Shown: in pieces, positions 10,742-21,600 of the stretch | How positions within the stretch are numbered: the stretch's first letter is position 1 | Layout of the letters: the number at the start of each line of letters is the position of its first letter | Origin: Euphorbia lathyris | Taxonomy: Eukaryota > Streptophyta > Magnoliopsida > Malpighiales > Euphorbiaceae | NCBI RefSeq assembly: GCF_963576675.1 | Contig: NC_088915.1 | Span: 33,943,501-34,007,500, forward strand | Reading direction: 5' to 3' | DNA length: 64,000 nt | Program-made: the position numbers and the translations under genes | Notes under the pieces: generated by a model | The model's database searches: none | What the model was told of the DNA's origin: nothing | What the model saw: only the letters and a program-made list of their open reading frames with translations

Positions 10742-11792
10742 CAGTGACGGAGCCAGGACCTATAGGTTGGGGGGGGGTTGGGCCGTGGACAAAAAAAAGT
10801 TAAAATGTTACGGGTTGGGCTAGATGCTACGGGTTGGGTTAGACCAGTCCATGTTATTTTTATAAGTCCCAAGAAATCCTAAATTAGACCCTTAATTAAT
10901 TATAGGGATAAAGTACCAAAATATGTCTATGGTTTTGGAGGAAATATCAATTTAGGCTCCACGTACAAAATAGCATCAATATAGGCTTAACGTTTAAAAA
11001 ATGGTACCAATTTAGACTTCGATAACGAAATCATAAAACTAAACCTAGAAATAAAATAAACAATAAAAAATAAAAAACTTACTTGGATGTTGGATTAGAA
11101 ATCATAAAACTAATCCCTATGTTAGTAAATAATCCCCTAAATTAGAAATCCCTAAATTAAGATTATCTAAATTAAAAATCCCTAATTTAAAAATCATAAA
11201 TTAAACTCTAAATTAGAATCTTTAAGTAAACAACATGTTAATAATCCAGAATTTAGCAATTTCTAATTTAGAAATCATGAACCTAAACCTAGAAATAAAA
11301 TAAGGAATGAAAATAAAAAAAAAAAACTTAATTGAAAGTTGGATGTTAAATTGAGTGAGAATATAAAATAATTGGCCAATTAAAATTTGAAAACAAGTGT
11401 GGTGTGATTTGAGAAATTTTCCCAAATTCCAAATATTTGGCTTCTCTTTTGGTTGCAGCTCGCTGCCTTCTCTTTTTTAATTAAGAAGATGGAAAGGGCA
11501 TTTTCGTCATTTCCATCTTCTATTTTTTTGAACTAATAATGTCAAAACGACGTCGTTTTGGCATTCATTAATTAAAAAAATTAGAAGATGGAAAGGGCAA
11601 AACAGCCCTTTCCATCTTCTCAGTAAACACGTGAAGAAGAAGACCTAGTCTTCTTCTTCAGTCGCCATGGCTGGAGGGGCTCCAGTCAGGGCGGCTCCCT
11701 GGCGGAGCCAGGGATAAAACCCCCTCCCAGGAGATTTCCGGCAATGCCGGAGGGTCGGCTGACCCTCTCCGCCCCCTCTGGCTCCGCCCCTG
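10742..11792. mobile_element. Non-autonomous hAT-type transposon
   Basis: The left end is CAGTGACGGAGCCAGG and the right end, reverse-complemented, is CAGGGGCGGAGCCAGA. The identical octamer CATATGTC lies directly outside both ends (10734-10741 and 11793-11800), a perfect 8-bp target duplication as hAT elements make. The interior (1051 bp in all) is AT-rich with repeated short phrases such as TTAGAAATCATAAA and holds no transposase. Confidence 0.88.
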
Positions 11793-11800
11793 CATATGTC

Positions 11801-12075
11801 AATAATTCTATTAAGCTTCCATCCAAATTGGATTGAAATTTCACCAATTGGGATAGTTCAGTGGCCAAATGATAAAATTTTGGATAGATCAAAATGACAA
11901 GATTCTTTGGATCAATCGATGTCCAAATAGTGATTTAAAACTTTATTTTAAATATATAAAAGAAAACTTGATTTTACATGTACAAAAGCAAGAAGAATAA
12001 TAATTTCTGAGCTTTATGTTATTATTATATGACTTGAATTGTAACTATTTAATATTTATTATTTCTAAAATAGTA
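11801..12075. other. Intergenic, nothing recognised
   Basis: AT-rich sequence between the hAT element and the Stowaway MITE with no coding signal. Confidence 0.5.
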
Positions 12076-12393
12076 CTCCCTCCATTTTAAAATAATTGTC
12101 ACATTTGACCAAAGCACACGTATTAAGGAAATGATTGATTTGCATTAAATTTATGCAACATGGACTAGAATACCATCTATCTCTCTTCATTAATAATTAT
12201 CATTTTTTGTGTCTCTCATTAAATTGAACCTCTCTCCATACATTGAAAACTTAAAATAGCAAAAAGTGTAATTAATATTAAGCTCATTAATAGGGGTAAA
12301 ATAGAAAAAAGTTGCACTGGAAACTAAACCTAACAAATAATATGAAATGGAAAAATTTGATCAAAAGTGACAATTATTTTGAAATGGAGGGAG
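12076..12393. mobile_element. Stowaway MITE (Tc1/mariner type)
   Basis: The termini are CTCCCTCCATTTTAAAATAA on the left and its near-perfect inverse, ending TTTTGAAATGGAGGGAG, on the right. TA flanks both ends (12074-12075 and 12394-12395). CTCCCTCC is the Stowaway terminal signature. Length is 318 bp with no coding capacity. Confidence 0.92.
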
Positions 12394-12479
12394 TATTAGA
12401 TTTAGATATGGAAAAAAAAAATGCACAATACGCCTAGGGCCTCCAAAATGCTGGAGACGGCACTGCTGGTCATGATCCT

Positions 12480-13030
12480 TTCTCATCTTCATCTGGGGTG
12501 TATTCATTAGTTAATGCTCATGCAATTATCTCTGAAACCATGGCTACCAATCTTAACACTTGACTTCAGACCAACTCGAGCATATGATGAAAAGCTTCGA
12601 CATTCTTTTTTTTTTATGCTTGTACTGATGTTGTCAAAGTCGATGCTTTGAAAAGGATCAAAGAAAAGGTGATGTTTTCATATATGTTGCTGAGAAGAAC
12701 CTTGCTTCTGCTCTTACTGTTGGAGTTAAGCCGAACTTGGCTCAAATTAATGCTTACAATAAGAGATGTGAAGCCTTGGTTGATGCTAAGGTGAATGATA
12801 AGCAGTGATTAGATTTTCTCTTAGTTAAAGAGGAACATATTTCAGAGCTTGAGAAAGAATTATTTGCTACTCGGGTGGATCGTTGAGATTGGGTTCAGAG
12901 TTTAGGCAATTTTTGCCTAAGATGGACAATGAATGAAAGACAGATTGGGGTGCCATTATGATTACATGCTCACTTGGCGGCTATCAAGCTTTGTGATAAT
13001 TGGGCTCGTGAGCAACAATGGCCTTGATTT
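12480..13030 (+). pseudogene. Coding-like remnant, probably retrotransposon gag or coiled-coil ORF
   Basis: Plus-strand frames read LASALTVGVKPNLAQINAYN, then LVKEEHISELEKELFATRVDR, interrupted by stops. The second part is charged with heptad-like spacing, suggesting a coiled coil as in gag-like ORFs of plant retroelements. There is no intact frame and no start I would defend. Confidence 0.3.
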
Positions 13031-13599
13031 TATTGATTTTTGAATAATACTGAAATTTGGTCACTCCGTTTTGTCTATTTTCAGTATTGACCTGAAACTT
13101 TATGAATATAGTCTTTTTAAGTTCATCAATCTTCATTTTTGTTTTTTATGTTTTGGATTTTTACCATTTTCATATTTTTTAGATTATTTTGCACATTTAT
13201 CATTTTTATTATTATTATTGAATCACTATAAAAAAAAAAAAAAAAAATAGTATGTGCAGGTTTGTCTCTGCGAGACGGGTCTGCCTTACCGAGATCAACC
13301 TATGTCACTCATTTTTGGTTAAAAAAATTACAGAGGCTCGTCTCATCGAGACGGCCTAAAAAGTATTAGCAGAAATTTTAATAACTTTTGTTTTTATAAA
13401 TTGTTTTGTGCTTTTTCTTTTTGAATGAAATGAATGTCAAATGACTTACGTGACAAATAAAATTACTTATTTGCTAACGTTAGGACATAAAAATAAATGG
13501 AAAAACACTAATATATGAAAACGTATTTTTACTACTAATTTGTTCCTAAATTCACCAAATCCCACATGGTTTAGAAATATTTCTTCAAATATTTTCTGC
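13031..13599. other. AT-rich sequence with TCTCG palindromes
   Basis: No gene is visible. A poly-A run is near 13230-13247. At 13265-13345 are two imperfect palindromes built on GTCTCG and CGAGAC, similar in motif to those at 17030-17120 and 53660. They probably belong to LTR or flanking sequence of the decayed minus-strand gypsy element. Confidence 0.35.
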
Positions 13600-14186
13600 T
13601 AATGTACCTTTTGTGTAGTTCTCCGTCTAGGCTCTTCAACTAATAAGTGTATCTTTAAAACACTTTGTGAATTTGAAACGGTCCCTCCCAATTTGGCGAT
13701 CATTTACCAAGTTCATTATCCTTCAGCCCGACTGGCAAGACTAATTTCCAAACTAAATCTCTCTCTTGGAAGTTTTTCTTTTTTACTTTTTTACTATACA
13801 AATCGGCCACTTTCTTTTTCTAAACAAGCATACAATCCAATTCCTTTTGCCTCTCATAATCCAAATCTTCTAGTTCCATCATCATTTCTTGTATGTAGTT
13901 ATCGGGTTCAAATCATTTTACTATATCATGCATAATGAAGGAACAACAACCTCTAATAGCAAAACTGCATCGTGACTAAATGTTAAAAAAAATGGACTCA
14001 CTTAAGATCAAAAAAAAAAAATGGACTCACTTCTATGGCTCGAGTTTTTGAGGTTCTCATTACCTAACATGTAAAAAAAAATTGTGTCATTCCCTTGGAT
14101 TATCTTCTAACATATTTTCCAAGATTCCGATCAGATTTTATTCGAAGCTTCGACTTGTCTATTTGCTTGAGCGTAAAAGGGTGTCG

Positions 14187-14432
14187 TGTAACACTCTGGT
14201 CCAATACCATGTAGATATTGTCCGCTCTGGTCCAATTCCAACACATTGGGCCTCACGGCTTTAAAACGTGTCTGCATATATTGGATTCTCATCTTACTAA
14301 TAAACCCCAATCACTCCCTCTCCATTTCCGATATGGGATTCAGTTCATTCCTGAACCATCTCCATCCCTTAGGGCCGCTCCTTGCTCAGGCCTTCTACCC
14401 CGGCGCCACCCTCTTCGGACCGGGTCGTTACA
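14187..14432 (-). repeat. TRIM LTR copy 1
   Basis: 246 bp with TG and CA ends. It is the 3' LTR on the minus strand and differs from the other copies by scattered substitutions. Confidence 0.85.
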
Positions 14433-14487
14433 GGCCCACCAGCTTCCGCCTGGTTCGTCCCCGAACCACACATCGTACGTGGAGAGT

Positions 14488-14501
14488 CGGCTCTGATACC
14501 A
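14488..14501 (-). other. TRIM primer binding site (initiator tRNA-Met)
   Basis: The minus strand reads TTGGTATCAGAGCC next to the end of LTR copy 2, the standard plant primer site complementary to initiator tRNA-Met. Confidence 0.85.
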
Positions 14502-14503
14502 AT

Positions 14504-14750
14504 TGTAACACCCTGATCCAATACCATGTAGATATTATCCGCTCTGTTCCAAATCCAACGTATTAGGCTTTACGGCTTTAAACGCGTCTACATATATTGG
14601 ATTCACATCTTACTAATAAGCCCCAATCACTCCCTCTTCATTTCCGATGTGGGATTCAGTTCATTCCTGCCCCCATCGCCATCCCTTAGGGCCGCTCCTT
14701 GCTCAGGCCTTCTTGCCCCGGCGCCACCCACTCCGGACCAGGTCGTTACA
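14504..14750 (-). repeat. TRIM LTR copy 2
   Basis: 247 bp. It is adjacent to the primer binding site on the minus strand. Confidence 0.85.
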
Positions 14751-14753
14751 GGT

Positions 14754-15001
14754 TGTAACACCCTGGTCCAATACCATGTAGATATTGTCCGCTCTGGCCC
14801 AAATCCAACACCTTGGGCCTCACGGCTTTAAAACGCGTCTTCATGTATTGGATTCACATCTTACTAATAAGCCCCAATCACTCCCTCTCCATTTCTGATG
14901 TGGGATTCAGTTCATTCCTGCCCCCGTCGCCATCCCTTAGGGCCGCTCCTTGCTCAGGCCTTCTTGCCCCATCACCACCCACTCCGGACCGGGTCGTTAC
15001 A
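14754..15001 (-). repeat. TRIM LTR copy 3
   Basis: 248 bp. It is separated from copy 2 by three bases, so the internal region between them is missing. Confidence 0.85.
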
Positions 15002-16140
15002 TGTCGAGTGAATTAATTTAATTCCATAGAACTCCATGAACTCCTTCCTACCATCACCTATGAACATGGTTCCTTGGTCTGTGGTGATAGATTCTGGAAT
15101 TCTGAATCTATGAACTAAATTATCTTTGATGAATTGGATCACGTCTTATTGCTCAACTTTTTTTGTTGATGCTGCTTCGACCCATTTGGAAAAATAATAT
15201 GTAGAAATTGTAATAAAGCAATTTCCTTAAGCTGAAAATATTTTACCAATTAAATCGATTGTCGAACCTCTAAATGGTCAAGGTTTTACGACCGAGTGTA
15301 ATTCTTCTGACGGAACGTGTTGGATTTGGCCATATAATTGACATTTCTTACAACCTTTGACATATGTAATGAAATCCCTTAAAATTGTAGGACAAAAATA
15401 TACATGCCTATTAATGAGCCACCTCATCCTTATTCTCGACTGGTGAGCTCCACATATGCCTTCGTGAACTTGTTTCATTACTTTCATCACTTTTGGGAAT
15501 CCAAGACATTTCAGCCACATTCCATTATAGATTTTTCAGTATAAATCACCTGCTAATAACATGTAATTTCAAGCCTGGGTGCTTAATGAATATTTTACCT
15601 TTTGAGATGGGTTATCGAGATAATCGATGAATGGTTTTCTCCAATCTTGGGCTAAATTGACGTTGATGTTAAATGACTGAAATTGGACACCTCTCTTTGC
15701 CGTAGATGGGTATTCTTGCCTTTTGATAAGGATCATTTTATACATCATTTCCTTGAAAATTCTCATGCCTTAAGAAATTTGAGCTAGCATCTACCTCCCA
15801 ATTATCGTCTTTTGGTATGTGCTCTAGACTAAAATTGTCAAATTCCTCCAAAAGTTGAAGTGTGAATGCAAAATACGACATCAATGATAAGCTTGAACAT
15901 TCTTACTCCCCGTTAGTTGTCAAATAATAAATTGTGAATCACCAAAAATTTTAATTTCTTTCGCTCCAAAATCAATTAGAATTTCAAGTCCAATAATTAG
16001 AACTTCATATTCTGCTTGGTTATTAGTATACTCAAAATCCAAATTTACGAATAAAATTATTTTAGCTCCAGACACGGAATACGCTCCATTGGGCATGCCA
16101 AAAATTATTGGCGTTATTTTGCGAATACGCTTATTTCAAC

Positions 16141-18683
16141 ATTGACTCGTGCGGATTTAATGCGGGTGTGCCAGGGAATTAATTCCTAATTAATTTTATT
16201 GGTTTCGAGTTGTAAACTGCACGTTAAACATAACTTCTAGAAATAAAACGATTGGATGAAGAATTCAATGATTGAAAAATAAAAGTTTTTTTGGGTTTCT
16301 AATTCCACTATAAAAGAGTTTTACTAGCTCAGGTAATGGCACTATGAAAAAGACTAAATCAACACAAGGATTTTTGAAAAAAAAAATTCTTTTATTGATT
16401 TTGTAAATATTGTCTTGATTACAAATTGTGAAATCGAAAAAGAAAGCGATAAAACAACTGAAAAGCTACATTAATTTCATGGAGAAATTATGTTTAACAA
16501 AAGCAATTAGTCGTAATTTAATTGAACAAGAATGAAATTATTAACAAAGTTGAAATTGAAAACAACAAACTTGAAGCATAGTATGAATTGAGGACTCATC
16601 GGTGTCTGGAGGTGAAATTAATCTCGTATTTGTGGATGACAATTGTTGTGATTGATCAAATGGGGAATTAAAAGAATATAGAAGCAAATGTGTTTTGGAA
16701 ACTTGGAATTTATGTCGAGCTTGTAATTTTTTGTGAAGATGACAATGATGGATAGGTATAAACTTGATTTTTTTTTTAAATGGAGGCTTGAGAAATGAAA
16801 TAAAGGCTTAAAAATGAAGACTAAAGCTTTAAAAATGAAGCTTGATTGTTTAGAATAAGGGAATTTCAAAGATTAATTTCAAAGAAAGAGTTGAGTTTTT
16901 GTTGTAGGAGTTGATTTAGAGTTCGATTGGGTTTTGGAATAGTCATTACCACTAATTGATTGCAAAGATGGAGCCAAAAAAACTTGGATAATGGATGCAT
17001 AACTGGGTGCCACAAAAATAGCATCATGACCCCGTCTTGTTGAGACCATGATCCGTCTCATCAAGACGGGGCAAAAAAATTTTGTTTTAGCGAGACAGAC
17101 CCGTCTCGCCGAGATCAATATTTTTTTTCATTTTCCGATATTGTTTTTGCTATTTTAGATGAAATAAAACGATTCTCTTAAATTAACCTATAACACTTTC
17201 TTTTCCTTCTCCTTTATTTTATTTTTTAATTCCAATTCAAGAATCTGCAATTCCAGAAAAATCTATAATTTCCTGAAAGAATTCTAGATTTTTCTGCAAT
17301 TCCATATCCAAAATTCTTTTCAAAAATCATGTCGACTGGAATTCCTTTAGAATTTCAGAATTTCCAGTTCTGAAATTACAGTCAAATAGAATTCCAAATC
17401 TGGAATTCCTTGGGAATTCCAACCGATTAGTTCCAACGAATTCCAGATCTGGAGTTCATAGGGAATTCTAATCAACTAGAGTTCCCGAATTTTTCTAGAA
17501 TTCCTGAAGAGGAAAAGAAGAAGCAATTAATTTAAAAAAAAAAAATTGGCTTTGGAAAATTAAAGAGTAAAAAAAATTGGACAAAAATGTTTTTTTTATC
17601 ACGTCATTATTTCTGATATTGTTAGGTCAAGTCTTTAATTTGTTAACAGTGATAACCACAATTCTCTTTTTGACAAAAAAAAAAAAAAAATTTACAGTTT
17701 TTCATCTGCAAATCAGTAACCATAAATATTTGTTTTTTTTTAAATTAACCCTAAAATTAGGTGTCACCTTTTAATTAAATATTACCACATTGAACTGCGT
17801 GGAGTTGTTATATAAGTGATTAGGTCCTTCGATACACATTTTGAAATGTATGTTATAACCCACCCTAACAAAATTTAAGAGTAAGAATGTGTGGATCTAT
17901 GTCAAAAAGTGTGCGACTTCTGTTTAACATGAAAGTCCAAAAATCCTAAAAATGTTCCGTGTGTAACAAAGCTTTAATGGTCAAAAGCAAATAAGAAAAC
18001 AATGGGTGTTAAAGTTACAAAAAGAGATAAGTTGAGGTGTGTAATAAGTTTAATTAAAAGTTCAAGATGTAAAAGACAAAAATTAACAAGTTAACGTGTA
18101 CACTTATGCATTCACTCATGTATTAAGCCAAATTTCTTTTTTAAACAATTTGGTCTTACACAACTAAATGGAAACTACAAATTAGTATATGATATTTTAA
18201 ATTATTGTTATTTCGTAAAAACAATTTGAAATTTTTTGTTTATATTTTCTTAAAAGTAATGAATATGTATTATTTAGTGGAAGTTATATAAAATGATACA
18301 TCTGTATTTTTAATTTTATTATTAGAAGTATAAATATCTAGGTATTTATCCATATCACCAAATTGGATTGGAATGAATTTTTGTTCTAGTCCAATTCTAA
18401 AAAAAATCGACTTCAATCCAATACTAAGAACAAAGAAAATGGCATTCAAAATTACAGATTTTCATTAGAGAAATGATGATACTAAACTCATAAAGTTGCC
18501 TGAAAAAGCTCTTCCTTTATGTACAAAATAGGCCAACCAGTCTAGTCTTTTAATTAAATCATTCATCTCACTCACTTCTCCACCTCACGTGACAATTTGA
18601 AAAAAAATTATGCAACATCCATTAACACCTCTGAATTTCCGGTCTTAAAACAGTTGATGATAAAGCCTTAACAAAATCATTAC
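16141..18683. other. Intergenic region downstream of TFIIA-L
   Basis: No gene is visible. At 17030-17120 are TCTCG/CGAGA palindromes. At 17230-17515 about ten GAATTC/GGAATTCC-like palindromes are clustered. Poly-A and poly-T runs occur near 16375, 17530 and 17680. The left part is probably decayed LTR or leader of the minus-strand gypsy element. The last few hundred bases must include the 3' UTR of TFIIA-L, but I see no clear AATAAA. Confidence 0.4.
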
Positions 18684-21600
18684 TCAGAAGTCAAATTCCC
18701 CACTTGCCTGCATAACGAACGAACAAACAAAGGACCATTATCAAAATTTTACAATTCAAATATTTGATATTGGGCAGATTGTACCTTCATTCATACACTC
18801 AGTAACTCACCTTGTTGAACAGAATGTCCTTGTTGTTTATGTGCATAATGCCATCCTTGAGTGTGCACTTCCACCTGCTCTTAGTACGGGTCACCTGTCC
18901 AAAATTTACATAACAAGGAAAACATTAAACACTGATCCAAAAATATATATACTACAAGGAAAGAGAGAGAAAAGTACCTTATCAAATTGAGCCAAAACCA
19001 AATGTTGAGTGTTCATATCTTCTCCTTGGTCCACATCATCCAAATCATCATCGTCGTCGTCATCTTCATTCAGTGGCTCATCATCATCGTCGTCATCTCT
19101 CACATCGTTTGGAGGGACAACAGCAGGTGTGCTTGCATGTAGGTCTGGGGATGGAGCAGATAGTGAAACCATAAACATGCACAAACATACATTCTTGGGG
19201 TGCTTAACACAATGAAACAAAAACCTTGTATGCTTTTCACAGACTTACCATTAGGAGCTGGTGTGTTTGCAATGTTGTAATCTTCACTCACAACGCCTTG
19301 ATAATTGTAGATCTTCAAGGAAATAATTTTTAAGAAAATTGACAAAAGCATCATTCCAGTAAGCAAATGACAAGATGCATTATCTCATCAAACTCATGCA
19401 AATAGTAAGTTTGTGCAGCATATGGAAAAAAAAATGACTTGTCATCTATCAAACAAGCTCGCATCTTTCTAATCAACCAAAAAAATAAAGATATGTCAAG
19501 CAGTGTTTCTCATAGCAACTGAAAAGGCACCAATAATGAATTATCTCATCAAACTCCTACAAAGTACATCATGCAAAAAGTAATTTTATGCAGCATCCGA
19601 ATACAATGACTTATCGACCATCTGATAAAGAAGCTCGTAACATTCTATTCTAACCAACCAAAAATTTAAGAAATTTCAAGCCAGCATTTGTCATAGCAAC
19701 TGAAAAAACACCTATAATGAATGAAGGACATAAGCATGTCTGCAAATGTAACCGTGTTAATTGGGGAAAACTGCTCCAATACCAATGGTTTTGATATGTG
19801 ACTAGAATATCATAGAATTCTAATTTCTGGATATAACATTAGGACAGTTTATAATTTGTAGAGGGCATGAAATGGAAGAACGGAAAACAGTTCTTCCTCC
19901 TTTCAGGAAACAGAGATACTAATAACTAAGACCAGGTAAAAATAAGGATGCACAGTATTAACACCAGTAATGCACAAATTTCTCAACTGGATAGTAGTTA
20001 GCGTCTTGGTATTTCAGGAGTACGTACATTGGGAGTTGAAAGCGCATCATCATAAGGATCAGGCATGGGCCCATCCAGTTGAGGAATCTTTGAACTCCAC
20101 CTTCTATTTGCAGTTGTGATCGTGCCATGTCCAACAAGGGAATCATTTCTTTGGTTTGCCTAAATATTTTGACATAATAAAGAAAATAAGCATGTTTCTC
20201 ATATTACGTACAAAATTGATAGACAGTTTAAGTAAACTGTGAAAATTTATATAATAATGCTAGTAGCCTAGTATAGATTTATTTTTTATTTGTTTGACAG
20301 ACACACAACAGTGCCCAGAGCTATATAAGCAACAAGAAGATAGATAACTCGTTTAAAGATGCATAAGAACACCAAAACTGGATATACAGGCTATAATCCT
20401 AAATCGCAAGTAGCAAGTTTAGATCACAACAAAGAAAGAAACGATTATTACAAGTTGAGCAATGAGTCAAAATTCAATTGTGAAACTGACAATTACCATC
20501 ACCCAAAAGGCTATAAGTTACAAGAGCAGAACCCATTTAGAAATATAGAATGGACATCGATCATTTAAAGTAATTTGTATGCAATTGAGATATCATAATA
20601 TAGAGATCCATACTAGCAACCATTTCTCAACTTCGATAACCTGCCAGTTCGTAACGCTCATATCAGTATTTCATTTGCAGCCATACAAACACATGCTTAT
20701 TATCGCACCACTGATAAATGGCTCGTAAGCTATAACCAGTAATTCAGAGGACTAGAATGAGACCACTCAATGACATCTCTACGCCATATATTAAATACGA
20801 GACTTCAAATTCACAAGATTCATACTAGCAACCATTTCTCAACTTCGATAACCTGCCACTTCGTAACGCTCATATCAGTATTTCATTTGCAGCCATACAA
20901 GCACATGCTTATTATCGCACCACTGATAAATGACTCATAAGCTATTCAGAAGACTATAACGAGACCACTCAATGACATCTCTAGGCCATGTATTAAATAC
21001 GAGCCTTCAAATTCACAAAAATCCATTACAGCTTAAAATGTGTTCCACATTTCTTTGCAGCTCAGGAGAAGGATTATGAGACTGTAAAGCAAAATCCACA
21101 AACTGTTATCTCTAAAATCAAGCATCTAGTTGTAGCTACACAATTCAAGAATTGAGATAAAACAAACCACTTGAAATACTTAGCTTATACCAAGACAGCC
21201 AAACCCCATATGACTATTACATAGAGCGCGAGCGCGCACACACAAAAGAAAGACGAGGTAAAAGGCAAGGTTGTCACTTCTGATTGCTAATTTCACTTTT
21301 CAAAGAAAGCAAACATTATGTAATTGCACTAGGTTTCTGATCATTGTCTCACAAAAAGTTACATTTATAGAAATTAAAATAAGTTCTACTTCATCCTCAA
21401 GCATTATGCCACCCATTCCCCCACCCACAGAGCATTTGTCAATCCTGAAAGTCGTTATAATTTATCATCAGCCAGAAAGAATGAGCTATTCCTAACCAGT
21501 GGTTGGTCACTAAACCTATGCATGATGCATGTATAGAGGGTAAACCAAGGAGAAGGGAGGTGAATACCCTTTCTTAACTTGTTTTAACTTCAAATTACTT

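Larger units (their letters stand above)
14187..15001 (-). mobile_element. TRIM retrotransposon with three LTRs
   Basis: Three nearly identical units, each starting TGTAACAC and ending CGTTACA, lie in tandem. Between the first and second is a 71-bp internal region with a primer site; between the second and third are only three bases. TGTCG flanks the whole array on both sides (14182-14186 and 15002-15006), so it is one insertion with a 5-bp target duplication. It interrupts the minus-strand integrase remnant. There is no coding capacity, as expected of a TRIM. Confidence 0.88.
13600..16140 (-). pseudogene. Decayed Tat-type gypsy pol (RNase H and integrase), split by a TRIM
   Basis: Read on the minus strand from right to left. 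At 16100-15790 is an additional RNase H domain (NNQAEYEVLIIGLEIL, then KEIKIFGDSQFII). At 15520-15278 is the integrase zinc domain (VHEGICGAHQSR, then CKKCQLYG). At 15280-15007 are integrase core remnants. After the TRIM, at 14181-13610, is the integrase C-terminus (DLYSKKVKKKNFQERDLVWK, then NWEGPFQIHKVF). A second RNase H before integrase is a known trait of Tat elements. Numerous stops make it dead. Clear LTRs were not found. Confidence 0.75.

Noticed and set aside
12440..12465. Possible right terminus of another hAT element (GGCCTCCAAAATGCTGGAGA then CGGCACTG)
   Set aside because: The inverse, starting CAGTGCCG, looks hAT-like, but no partner end or 8-bp duplication was found to the left.
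13693..13935. Plus-strand frame of 80 residues
   Set aside because: The opposite strand encodes the gypsy integrase C-terminus (KKKNFQERDLVWK), which accounts for the sequence.
19009..19215. Serine-rich plus-strand frame
   Set aside because: It is the complement of the Asp-rich exon 9 of TFIIA-L.
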